Assembly: GCA_034435015.1 (NCBI GenBank)
Contig: DAOTYH010000076.1
Coordinates: 1-30,806, forward strand
Source: DAOTYH01 sp034435015
GTDB lineage: Bacteria > Chloroflexota > Anaerolineae > Aggregatilineales > UBA3940
Reading direction: 5' to 3'
DNA length: 30,806 nucleotides
The translations under genes and the position numbers were made by a program. This document shows positions 8,867 to 16,273 of this stretch, piece by piece. Position 1 is the stretch's first letter, and each line of letters begins with the position of its first letter. Below the pieces are notes generated by a model. The model had not been told where the DNA came from. It did not search any database and saw nothing but the letters and a program-made list of their open reading frames with translations.

Positions 8867-9259
8867 CTATTCAGACAGGGGGGTCTGGCTTCTGGCCTTG
8901 ATCAACTGACAGGCTTCTTCCACAGAGTCGGCGGTTGCTACCCAGTTCAGCCAGAGCGCCTTGTCGAAGATGTTCACGATCTGCCGTGCCAAATGACTGC
9001 CGCCCACAAAGACGAACAGCCTCAAGTTCTGAGGCCTGAGGGAGATCAGGCTTTGGGCACGCCCAATCGGGTTGCCGGCTGGAGGCATCGAGGCAATCTC
9101 GACAGCATCATAGATCAGGCAGCCATCCCCTTCAAGACCTCTGATCATCTCAGCGCTCTGGGCAAAGGCCGCCTCGATCTCATCCCATGTCAGCGGCGGT
9201 ACTACCTTAATCTTCACAACAGTCTGCTCATCATTCTCCCAACTTACTTGGTAACCCAT
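8867..9259 (-). CDS. Unknown small soluble protein, about 130 residues
   Basis: No firm family is recognised. The protein is soluble and mixed alpha/beta, with no membrane segment or signal. An N-terminal VSWENDEQTVVKIKV strand pair precedes PLTWDEIEAAFAQS, a LIYDA strand, and a C-terminal alpha/beta region with FVFVGG. The layout recalls small STAS-like, single-domain proteins common in Chloroflexota, but this is only a likeness. The frame opens at a GTG at 9280; the ATG at 9259 is preferred because a GGGAGA site lies about ten bases upstream. It sits between two membrane glycan genes in the same direction, 42 and 41 bases from them, so it is probably co-transcribed and may regulate or scaffold that pathway. 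Confidence 0.75.
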   Translation of the reverse strand: MGYQVSWENDEQTVVKIKVVPPLTWDEIEAAFAQSAEMIRGLEGDGCLIYDAVEIASMPPAGNPIGRAQSLISLRPQNLRLFVFVGGSHLARQIVNIFDKALWLNWVATADSVEEACQLIKARSQTPLSE

Positions 9260-9300
9260 GAAACAACAGTCTCCCGTCACAACAAACCAAAAAGCGAACG

Positions 9301-10989
9301 TTACTCTCCGGACATCCCGCGCAGGTCATAGACAATAAACCCCTCGTTCTCATAGACGACCGGCAAATTGCGGGTGTGCGGCTTTTCGACCACCAGATAC
9401 GAAGCGCCATACTGCCTCGCAACCTGCCGCACCTCCTCCAGCGAGAGGCTGTAGTACGCCTCAGCCGCGATGGCCTGATTTTCACCGTAGTTGTAGTTGA
9501 AACGGGCAACAGCCCCCGGCGCGACTGACTCAAAGCGGCTCTGCCAGTTGGAGAGGTAGTCCGGTGCAAAAGGGATTTCCATGACCTCCGGCAGGGTGGC
9601 AATTGTAGAGCGTTGTGAGAAAACGCGCCAGTCTGGAACATAAAAAGACGACAGGTGCGGCGGGGTGATGAAACGGGCATCCTGCGGGGTATTATCTCTG
9701 GCCCAGCGCTGTACCTCGACCCACTCCGTATCCGGCCCGTAGAGGTGAAAGCCCGGCTGATACAAGCCGGCCTGACGCGCCAGAAGCACTCCGGCGATCA
9801 TGCCAACAGCCAGCGTCCCTTGAATGCCTAGCTGAAGCCAGCGCCGCCCCGCCAGCCAGCGCCGCGCCAGCCAGATCAGGCAGGGCACAACAGGCACAAC
9901 CGACACGATAAACGCCCCCAACAAGACCGCGAAACTGTCGAGGTCAAGGCGGCTCTCCTGATAGATGCGGGCCAGCAGGTTGGCAAAATACAGGTAACCA
10001 AACAGGAGCAGGAAGGTGGCCGCCCGGAGGATCTGAAACTGAAGGATGATGGTAATGGGCAGCCAGTACGTCGTGATGACCTGCACCAGCAGGATCACGC
10101 CGACCGCATAGACAAAATGGGTCATCGGGCGGTCGTGCTCACCGGAGGGGGCATGCTTCCGACCGGCAAGGAACAGCCCCAGCGTCCCTACCCCGTTGAG
10201 GGTATCCATAATGACAAACGGCTGGGGCAGGAACATGTAATAGATGGTGGCCAGCATAGCCCGGCTCGACACATCCAGGACATCGGGCCGAAGCGAGAAG
10301 TCAATCGGGCTGTGATTGGTCTTCCAGAACAGAACAGGCCATGCGCCGATGACAAACAACATCAGGCCGACCAGCATATTTCTCCAGCCAACCTGCCGCC
10401 AGCGCAGTACACTATCCAGCAGGAACATCGCCAGCACAAAGGTAGCCGAGATGGCGTGCAGGTTGTACATCAGCCCCAGTATCAGATAGGCCAGCCGATA
10501 GCGCCGCTTGAGGTACAACACCATGGCCAGCATCAGGAACGGCAGTACGAAGTTCCGGTTGAGCAGGCAGAACTCGATCAGGGTGAAGCCGGGCAGTCCT
10601 AGATGGGGGAAGATGAACGCTGTCTGTGTGAACAGGGCAGTCAGCGGGTTCTTGAACAGGGTGATGCTCAGCTCCCACGCCATCCAGAAAGTGAAGTAGG
10701 TGGAGAGAAGATGCACCACAAAGACGGCGATCTCCAGCACGCCCAGACGCACAAACGGCTCAAAGGCGAACCAGAAGAAGGAGTAATGATAAAAGCGCAG
10801 GTTCAGGAAGTCGTCGTTGGGGTACAGCTCAGGATAGACGCCCTTGAGCAGGTAGGGGATGTGGACGATCTGGTCAAAAGTACCGAAGTGATAGCCTGTG
10901 CCCCAGACAGCCAGAAGTGCCGCAACCAGAAACAGTACATGGCGCAGTGGCGCTGAACGGGCAAGGCGGCTGGCAAAGGAGTCGAGCAT
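9301..10989 (-). CDS. GT-C-like polytopic membrane protein (possible DUF6798 type)
   Basis: The 562-residue product has about ten hydrophobic helices and a soluble C-terminal domain of about 140 residues. The first large loop carries FDQIVHIPYLLKG and YPNDDF, an acidic loop after membrane helix 1 that is typical of GT-C glycosyltransferases and related integral membrane proteins. The C-terminal part has WARDNTPQDARFITPP, YLVVEK and YENEGFIVYDLR, which occur in many bacterial membrane proteins of this class and look like the domain called DUF6798. The frame opens upstream at 11034, overlapping glutaredoxin; the ATG at 10989 (MLDSFASR) is preferred although its ribosome site is weak. It is likely an envelope sugar transferase in the operon. 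The substrate is unknown. Confidence 0.8.
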   Translation of the reverse strand: MLDSFASRLARSAPLRHVLFLVAALLAVWGTGYHFGTFDQIVHIPYLLKGVYPELYPNDDFLNLRFYHYSFFWFAFEPFVRLGVLEIAVFVVHLLSTYFTFWMAWELSITLFKNPLTALFTQTAFIFPHLGLPGFTLIEFCLLNRNFVLPFLMLAMVLYLKRRYRLAYLILGLMYNLHAISATFVLAMFLLDSVLRWRQVGWRNMLVGLMLFVIGAWPVLFWKTNHSPIDFSLRPDVLDVSSRAMLATIYYMFLPQPFVIMDTLNGVGTLGLFLAGRKHAPSGEHDRPMTHFVYAVGVILLVQVITTYWLPITIILQFQILRAATFLLLFGYLYFANLLARIYQESRLDLDSFAVLLGAFIVSVVPVVPCLIWLARRWLAGRRWLQLGIQGTLAVGMIAGVLLARQAGLYQPGFHLYGPDTEWVEVQRWARDNTPQDARFITPPHLSSFYVPDWRVFSQRSTIATLPEVMEIPFAPDYLSNWQSRFESVAPGAVARFNYNYGENQAIAAEAYYSLSLEEVRQVARQYGASYLVVEKPHTRNLPVVYENEGFIVYDLRGMSGE

Positions 10990-11023
10990 ACTAGTCTGCC
11001 TGATGAATGAAGGGGGCGCTGAG

Positions 11024-11359
11024 CTATTCCACAAACCCGTGTTTACGCAACCAGTGAATCAGCCCTTCCTCGCTTGGCTCGGTGATCATACTGCCGCGGT
11101 CAATATTGCGCGGGCTGGCGCCCGGCTCCAGCGGGGCCGGCGGCTCGATGGGCAGGTCCTCACCGGGGCGTGCCACAATGATCGTCGGGACAGACTTAAA
11201 CCCCGTCCACTCCACGACACGCTGTTCAGCAACCGGATCATCGTCAATGGGGATTTCGCGGCAGGCAATGTTATGACGCTCAAGCACCCGCCGCGCCTTG
11301 GCAACATAGGGGCAGTAGCTGTTGCGGACATACATTACAAGCTCTTTGTCAGCGGTCAT
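11024..11359 (-). CDS. Monothiol glutaredoxin-like protein
   Basis: This 111-residue thioredoxin-fold protein has the glutaredoxin start VMYVRNSYCPYVAKARRVL, with the active site C16-P-Y-V, and the cis-proline strand SVPTIIV (Pro58). The second active-site cysteine is replaced by valine, so it is a monothiol type and more likely handles glutathione-like mixed disulfides or metal sites than acting as a dithiol reductase. A C-terminal extension (about residues 66-111) is proline-rich and ends in an amphipathic helix. The ATG at 11359 has a GGGAGA site seven bases upstream; a longer open frame to 11482 overlaps the amidase gene and is rejected. It lies between the amidase and a GT-C-like gene in one direction. 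The partner is unknown. Confidence 0.85.
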   Translation of the reverse strand: MTADKELVMYVRNSYCPYVAKARRVLERHNIACREIPIDDDPVAEQRVVEWTGFKSVPTIIVARPGEDLPIEPPAPLEPGASPRNIDRGSMITEPSEEGLIHWLRKHGFVE

Positions 11360-11396
11360 GTTCGATCTCCCTTGCTGATTCGTGCGGCCAATACGG

Positions 11397-12551
11397 CTAG
11401 GGTGTGCTCGCAGGGGGCGATGCAGGGGCGCTCCCCCCGTCCGGCGCCTCGTTGCGCAGGTAGCACATGATCCCCCGCGCAATGCCGAGAGCGACCACGT
11501 CCGGGTGCTGGGTCAGATAGTCTCGATCCAGATACAAAAACCCGATCTCGATGATCGCACCGGGCGTGCCGGGTGCAATTTCGCGGAAGGTGTGATAGTC
11601 GGTCATGTCGTAGGTGATGCTGTTGGGCCGGAACTCCAAGCCGGTTGTGGCGGCATAGCGGTTGATCAGGCAACTCACCAGCCGGGCATCTTCCTCCGGC
11701 GCGGTTGATTCAGCGAAACTGGCCACCTTGAAGCCGGTCGCCAGCTCGTTGATATACTCACACGAGTCGGCATGAATCGAGACTAACGCCAGTGCCCGGT
11801 AACCGTTCAGACGCGGGTCAAACTCGTCAAGCAGGTCAACCGTGTATCCTTGCCCCTGCAGTAACGAAACAACCTGAGAGGCTACCATCTCATTAACCTG
11901 TTGCTCTGTCAGGCCGTCCGCACAGACCGAGCCGGGGTCCGACAACCCCGAATCCGGATGCACCCCCCGATGCCCGCTCACAATTCCGATGTTGGTCGGC
12001 GGGGCCAGAGGGGTCGGGGTGAGGGCAGGAACTTCGGTCGGCGGGACAAGCGCCGCCCCTGACTGAGTTGCCAGCGCTACCGAAAGCTGGCTCACGGAGC
12101 GGGCGGGCAGAAAGGCGTTAGGCGTCCACCATGTGAACAGCGTGGCGCTGATGACCGCGATCAGCAGGATCACCCCCACTGTGCGGACTACCACTCCAAG
12201 CTGGATGGCCGCCTGCGGGCGCACCTCAGGCTGAGCTTCTTCTGTCTGAGGCAGGGAGGCCTGAGCAGGCGGTTTAAGCCGTGAATGCGCGGCGTCGCGG
12301 TTTCGCTTCCTCCGAACCACGATCAAGCTGGGGGCATCTTCCGGCTCATCAACGACCGGCGGGACGTCCTGCCCGCTGGCCGGCTCCGGCTCTTCCGGCA
12401 GGGGCGGAGGGGGAGGCACGGCAGGCAGTTGTAGCGGCGGCAGGTCCTCCAGACGCAACCGGCGGGCAGGCGGCTGAGAGCCGAGGGGCAATTTTCTCTG
12501 GGCTTCGTCGCGCTCGCCAAAGGGACGGCGCGTGGACTGATCGTCGCTCAT
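11397..12551 (-). CDS. Membrane-anchored N-acetylmuramoyl-L-alanine amidase (Amidase_3 type)
   Basis: The product is 384 residues. Residues 1-115 are proline- and charge-rich and probably cytoplasmic, residues 118-140 form one membrane helix, a Thr/Pro-rich linker runs to about 187, and the rest is an extracellular Amidase_3 domain. Candidate zinc ligands are His194 (SGHRG), Glu215 (GLTEQ) and His260 (VSIHAD), with catalytic Glu335 in IIEIGFL. Such enzymes cut the amide bond between MurNAc and the stem peptide of peptidoglycan. The start is uncertain: the ATG at 12551 is preceded by a -10-like TATCAT at the spacing expected for a leaderless message and has no ribosome site, and an in-frame ATG at 12569 also lacks one. 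It heads the minus-strand envelope operon. Confidence 0.87.
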   Translation of the reverse strand: MSDDQSTRRPFGERDEAQRKLPLGSQPPARRLRLEDLPPLQLPAVPPPPPLPEEPEPASGQDVPPVVDEPEDAPSLIVVRRKRNRDAAHSRLKPPAQASLPQTEEAQPEVRPQAAIQLGVVVRTVGVILLIAVISATLFTWWTPNAFLPARSVSQLSVALATQSGAALVPPTEVPALTPTPLAPPTNIGIVSGHRGVHPDSGLSDPGSVCADGLTEQQVNEMVASQVVSLLQGQGYTVDLLDEFDPRLNGYRALALVSIHADSCEYINELATGFKVASFAESTAPEEDARLVSCLINRYAATTGLEFRPNSITYDMTDYHTFREIAPGTPGAIIEIGFLYLDRDYLTQHPDVVALGIARGIMCYLRNEAPDGGSAPASPPASTP

Positions 12552-12557
12552 GGGGGT

Positions 12558-12563
12558 ATGATA
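12558..12563 (-). promoter_or_regulatory. Possible leaderless -10 element of the amidase gene
   Basis: TATCAT on the minus strand ends six bases before the ATG at 12551, which would place transcription start at or next to the start codon. There is no Shine-Dalgarno sequence before this ATG, which fits a leaderless message. No convincing -35 was found. Confidence 0.4.
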
Positions 12564-12651
12564 ACGCATGGAAGGCGGATATGCTATTTGTACATAGCAG
12601 AACAAAAGAGGGCCTCGCAGACTGCGCGCACCGTCCGGCGGATTTTCGTTG

Positions 12652-12657
12652 TATAAT
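12652..12657 (+). promoter_or_regulatory. -10 element upstream of the small membrane protein and oxidoreductase genes
   Basis: A perfect TATAAT lies about 75 bases before the ATG at 12733. It diverges from the amidase promoter. The -35 region is poor by eye. Confidence 0.5.
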
Positions 12658-12732
12658 GAGAGCAGGCTGCTTCCTCTGCTTTCCCCATGCGGGCCTTAAC
12701 AACTGGCCGGCCAAGAAAGGATGCTGTCTGCC

Positions 12733-12882
12733 ATGTTCAAGAAAAGCCCTCTCTTCTTTATCCTGCTGTTGATCGCAGGTATTCTTGTCATTGTTTACCT
12801 GAGCCTCGACGAGTCCCAGAAGCGTACCCTCGCGCATCTGGCCAGACAGATACCCTACCTGCCGGGGCGGTACTACATCTAG
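12733..12882 (+). CDS. Tiny single-pass membrane protein (49 residues)
   Basis: The frame reads MFKKSPLFFILLLIAG, continues hydrophobic to about residue 23, then a polar part ending in a Gly-Arg-Tyr-Tyr-Ile tail and a TAG. The basic N-terminus followed by one hydrophobic helix suggests an inner-membrane protein with its tail outside. An AAGAAAGG site sits about 11 bases before this ATG; an in-frame ATG at 12721 directly touches that site and is less likely. It follows a TATAAT element and precedes the oxidoreductase by 52 bases in the same direction, so the two are probably one transcript. No family is recognised. Its reality rests on the promoter, ribosome site and membrane-like composition. 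Confidence 0.6.
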   Translation: MFKKSPLFFILLLIAGILVIVYLSLDESQKRTLAHLARQIPYLPGRYYI

Positions 12883-12934
12883 CCCCTGCTCACAGCGTGA
12901 CCGGTTCCTCACAAAGACAAGGAGTTGACCAACA

Positions 12935-14434
12935 ATGGCTGACTATGATGTCATCGTCATCGGGGCAGGCTGTGGCGGGGTGACAGCAGGTGCGATCCTC
13001 GCCCGGCAGGGCCGCAAGGTCCTTTTGCTGGAACAGAGCAGTCAACTGGGCGGTTGTTGCTCAACCTTCGAGAAAGAAGGGTATCACTTCGACGTGGGGG
13101 CGTCCATTGTTGAAGTGCCGCATCTGATCGACCTGGCCTTCCAGAAGCTGGGTACAACGCTGGAGCAGGAACTGGACATGATCCCCTGCGAGCCGATCTA
13201 CTCCGTCATCTTGCCGGATGGCCGGCGGGTGGACATCCCCGAAAGCATCGAGGGAACTGCTGAGGCGATCCGGCAGATCGCGCCGGATGAGGTGGACGGC
13301 TACTACCGCTTCATAGACCGGTTTGCTGAGTTCATTGATCGGGGCGGCGAGGATTTCTTCATTACCCCCTTGATCGGCGGCGCCGACATGCTGGACCTGA
13401 TGATGCGCCGCCCGGTGATCGCCGCCTTCCTGCCCTTCTTCATCGCCAGTTATCAGGATGTGGTCAGGCGGTACTTCAAAGACGAACGAGTCCAGCAGAT
13501 CATGGCCTATCAATCCTACTACGCGGGCCACTCGCCCGACCTCACACCGGGCATTTTTGCGGTGATCCCGTACTCAGAACACAAAGGGCTTTTCTATCCG
13601 CGCGGCGGCATGATCAAGATTCCGGAGGCCATTGCCCGTTGTGGGGAGCGATCCGGTATGACAATGAGGTTCAACTCAGCAGTCGAGCGGATCATTGTGC
13701 GCAACCGCCGGGCTGTCGGAGTAGTGCTGGCTGACGGCACAGAGATCACCGCCCATGTGATCGTATCGAACATCAACGCTAAGACGCTCTATCTGGAGCT
13801 GATCGGTGAGGAACACCTGCCCCCTCTGGCCCGCTACGGCATCAAGAGCTATGAGCCGGCGCTGGCCTGCCCGATGATGTACATCGGTGTAGATTATCAG
13901 CCGCCGCTTAACGCCCACCACAGCATCTTTACCGTGCCGATGGCTGAGATGAACGATTCGTACTGGAACAGGTATCGCAAGGGGCTGTTGCCCGACCGGC
14001 AGTTTGGGCTGATCTGCTGGCCCACCGCCTCAGACCCCTCACTCGCGCCTAAGGGGCATCACGTCCTTAACCTGATCCTGCAAGGGCCTTACAACCTCAA
14101 GGGGACAGACTGGGATCAAATCAAAGAGGGATTCATAGAGGATGTCATCAGCTACCTCTCCAGCTATGCCATCCCTGACCTTGATAAGCATGTGCAGGTG
14201 GCGGAAATGTCCAGCCCGCTGGATTTCGAGCGGCGTCTGCGCCTGCCTGCCGGCGGCATCTACGGCCTCCAGCAGGACCTGACCGCTCAGGCCGTCTTCC
14301 GGCCCAAGGCCAAGTCACGGGTCATTGACGGCTTGTATCTGACCGGCGCATCCACGCATCCGGGCGGCGGCGTGCCGACCACCATCGGCTCCGGCATGAA
14401 CGCTGTCGAGTTGATCAACCGCTACGAGCAATAG
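12935..14434 (+). CDS. FAD-dependent oxidoreductase, carotenoid desaturase/isomerase-like (CrtI family)
   Basis: This 499-residue protein starts with a dinucleotide-binding fold (VIVIGAGCGGVTAG, residues 6-19, then a Glu in LLLEQSSQLGGCCSTF) and ends with the C-terminal FAD motif GLYLTGASTHPGGGVPTTIGSG. Both are hallmarks of the phytoene desaturase and carotenoid isomerase-like superfamily. Members desaturate or isomerise polyene chains, but the superfamily is broad and no carotenoid genes are in this window, so the substrate is open. The ATG has an AAGGAG site nine bases upstream. Length is normal for the family and no frameshift is seen. It is followed by a strong bidirectional terminator hairpin before the convergent mscL gene. 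Confidence 0.88.
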   Translation: MADYDVIVIGAGCGGVTAGAILARQGRKVLLLEQSSQLGGCCSTFEKEGYHFDVGASIVEVPHLIDLAFQKLGTTLEQELDMIPCEPIYSVILPDGRRVDIPESIEGTAEAIRQIAPDEVDGYYRFIDRFAEFIDRGGEDFFITPLIGGADMLDLMMRRPVIAAFLPFFIASYQDVVRRYFKDERVQQIMAYQSYYAGHSPDLTPGIFAVIPYSEHKGLFYPRGGMIKIPEAIARCGERSGMTMRFNSAVERIIVRNRRAVGVVLADGTEITAHVIVSNINAKTLYLELIGEEHLPPLARYGIKSYEPALACPMMYIGVDYQPPLNAHHSIFTVPMAEMNDSYWNRYRKGLLPDRQFGLICWPTASDPSLAPKGHHVLNLILQGPYNLKGTDWDQIKEGFIEDVISYLSSYAIPDLDKHVQVAEMSSPLDFERRLRLPAGGIYGLQQDLTAQAVFRPKAKSRVIDGLYLTGASTHPGGGVPTTIGSGMNAVELINRYEQ

Positions 14435-14471
14435 AGCGGGGCTTCCTCAGGAGCTTGGGCAGAAGACAAAC

Positions 14472-14499
14472 GAGGGGCGGCTCATGTGAGCCGCCCCTC
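14472..14499. terminator. Bidirectional terminator hairpin between the oxidoreductase and mscL genes
   Basis: The arms GAGGGGCGGCTCA (14472-14484) and its reverse complement (14487-14499) pair perfectly, in practice about 12 bp with an ATGT loop. It lies between two convergent genes. The T-tract is weak on both sides. The same AGGGGCGGC arm recurs in the hairpin at 20109-20133. Confidence 0.7.
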
Positions 14500-14528
14500 C
14501 GTTTCAGCCATCCATACCGTCAGGCACG

Positions 14529-14978
14529 CTACAATTCCGACGTACAGTACGGACAGCGCTTGGCCTTGATCGGGATGGTCGAGAAGCAGAATGGGCATTC
14601 TTTGGTGGTCGGCTCGGCAGGAGGCGCTTCCTTTGGAGCACGCAGTCTGTTAAACCCCTTGATCAGGAAGAACACCGCCAGCGCTACGATCAGGAAGTTG
14701 ATGATGGTGTTAATGAACAAGCCATAGTTGATCGTCACCGCACCAGCCGCCTGTGCCTCGGCTAGAGACGCATACGGCCCCGGATTGGCCGCGCCGCCCT
14801 GAAGCACCACAAACAGGTTGGCGAAATCCACCTTGCCGAGCAACAGGCCAATCGGCGGCATGAGGACATCGTTGACCAGCGAGTTCACAACAGCCCCAAA
14901 GGCCGCACCGATAATGATACCAATCGCCATGTCGAGCACGTTGCCCCGCATGGCGAATTCCTTGAACTCCTTCAGCAT
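14529..14978 (-). CDS. mscL: Large-conductance mechanosensitive channel with a C-terminal zinc ribbon
   Basis: MscL is a homopentameric inner-membrane channel that opens under turgor and releases solutes on osmotic downshock. The 149-residue product has the family's N-terminus (KEFKEFAMRGNVLDMAIGIIIGAAFG), the first helix with the pore-lining glycine/alanine pattern, and the second helix (INTIINFLIVALAVFFLIK). Residues 128-149 add two CxxC pairs (C128/C131, C142/C145), a zinc-ribbon-like tail on the cytoplasmic side that E. coli MscL lacks. The ATG at 14978 has a GAGGAGGAA site seven bases away; a longer open frame to 15017 is rejected. It lies downstream of corA in the same direction. Confidence 0.95.
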   Translation of the reverse strand: MLKEFKEFAMRGNVLDMAIGIIIGAAFGAVVNSLVNDVLMPPIGLLLGKVDFANLFVVLQGGAANPGPYASLAEAQAAGAVTINYGLFINTIINFLIVALAVFFLIKGFNRLRAPKEAPPAEPTTKECPFCFSTIPIKAKRCPYCTSEL

Positions 14979-15093
14979 AGCTCTTCCTCCTCGTAAGGTG
15001 ACGGCTGGCAGGATCAAGCGAGCCAGCTTTTTGATTATGGGCCTGCAAGGGCCAGCCTACAAGCCGCAGGGCCGCCGTTAAGACGGCAGGGCC

Positions 15094-15112
15094 TGACAGG
15101 GAGGGCCTGTCA
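15094..15112 (-). terminator. Short hairpin overlapping the corA stop codon
   Basis: TGACAGG and CCTGTCA (7 bp, 5-base loop) flank a GAGGG loop, and the right arm includes the corA stop codon. A nearby GCCGT-TAAG-ACGGC hairpin follows. There is no long T-tract, so termination is only a possibility. Confidence 0.35.
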
Positions 15113-16069
15113 ATACCACCCCAGCCTTCTGAACAGCACCAGCAACGCGCCGGTGACCACTACCATTAGGCCCAGCACAAACGGCACACCCCATGCCTGC
15201 CCAAATGGAGGCCACGTCTGCACAAAGTTCATGCCATAGAATCCGCCGATGACGGTCATCGCGCCAATGATCAGCGTCAGGACGGTGAGCCGATTCACCA
15301 CCACATTGAGGCGGTTGGACACGGCTGACATGTACAAGTCCATGATTCCTGTCAGCGTATCACGGAAGGTGTTGACCATGTCGGCAATCCACATCAGGTG
15401 GTCGGCTACATCGCGCAGGTAGTAGTGCAGGGCCTCCCGATCCATGAAGAGCGGGTTGTGATGTATAAGGTTGTTGAGGATGTCACGCTGGGGCCACACA
15501 ACCCGCCACATCTCAATTAACGCCCGCTTAAGCCGAAACAGGCGTGCCAGCATCTCTTGGCGCGGCTCGATCAGCACCTCATCCTCAAGCTGTTCGATCT
15601 CCTCTGCCACGTTGTCCAGCAGAGGAAAGTAACTGTCTACCGCCGCATCCATCAGCACATACAGCAGGTAGCTGGGCGACATCGCCGGCACCGGCCCGGC
15701 TTGGCTGAGCCGGCGGCGGGTCTGATCAATGACCTGCGCCCCATCGGCGTGGACGGTGACGACGTAGTTGTGCCCGACAAACACATCCAGCTCGTGGAAC
15801 TCCGGCCCCTCCGGGCCGCTGTTTCCGGGGTTCAGGATGATGAACAGACAGCCGGTGTACTCCTCGATTTTGGGGCGCTGTTCATGGTTACGGGTGTCCT
15901 CAACAGCCAGCGGATGGAACTGGAACACCTCGCTCATGACCTGCACATCGGCATCGGTCGGGCCGGTCATATCCACCCAGAGAGTGCCTGTTTCCGACGC
16001 AAGCAATGTCTGCCAGTCGGGCGTGTCTATTTCGTGGTGTCCTTGCGGGTCAAAGAAGGTAATCTTCAT
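15110..16069 (-). CDS. corA: CorA-family magnesium/divalent cation transporter
   Basis: The 319-residue product matches CorA: a long N-terminal cytoplasmic alpha/beta and helical domain, then two C-terminal helices with the signature YGMNF (Gly-Met-Asn at 279-281) at the end of helix 1, and a short basic C-terminus. The family forms pentamers that take up Mg2+ (sometimes Co2+ or Ni2+), and the GMN motif is the selectivity filter. Other familiar pieces are VEDTRNHEQRPKIEEY and the helical LIEMWRVVWPQRDIL. The ATG has a GGGGGAGG site ten bases upstream. It lies between a beta-helix lipoprotein and mscL in the same direction; a role in ion and turgor homeostasis beside mscL is inferred from position only. 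Confidence 0.93.
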   Translation of the reverse strand: MKITFFDPQGHHEIDTPDWQTLLASETGTLWVDMTGPTDADVQVMSEVFQFHPLAVEDTRNHEQRPKIEEYTGCLFIILNPGNSGPEGPEFHELDVFVGHNYVVTVHADGAQVIDQTRRRLSQAGPVPAMSPSYLLYVLMDAAVDSYFPLLDNVAEEIEQLEDEVLIEPRQEMLARLFRLKRALIEMWRVVWPQRDILNNLIHHNPLFMDREALHYYLRDVADHLMWIADMVNTFRDTLTGIMDLYMSAVSNRLNVVVNRLTVLTLIIGAMTVIGGFYGMNFVQTWPPFGQAWGVPFVLGLMVVVTGALLVLFRRLGWY

Positions 16070-16142
16070 GGCGCGGCAACCTCCCCCTGCTATTTATACA
16101 ACAGAGGCGCAGACGGCAAAAGCAGGCTGTCTCACCCAAAAG

Positions 16143-16186
16143 CGGCTCAGCCTGCCCGTCGTATCAGCTAGGGGCAGGCTGAGCCG
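16143..16186 (-). terminator. Terminator hairpin after the beta-helix lipoprotein gene
   Basis: A 15-bp perfect inverted repeat (CGGCTCAGCCTGCCC at 16143-16157 and its complement at 16172-16186) has a 14-base loop. On the minus strand it is followed by CTTTTGGG, and it sits 87 bases past the beta-helix stop. Confidence 0.7.
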
Positions 16187-16273
16187 TTCCTGTCATTCAC
16201 AGCAGACACTGCCGGATGATCGTGCCGCCGGCTGGCCGAAGAGGGGATTCACCCTCTGATGGTGCGGCTTTAT

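Noticed and set aside
12349..12912. Minus-strand 187-codon frame covering the amidase start
   Set aside because: It overlaps the amidase proline-rich coding region in another frame and the small membrane protein gene on the opposite strand; no family motif or ribosome site.
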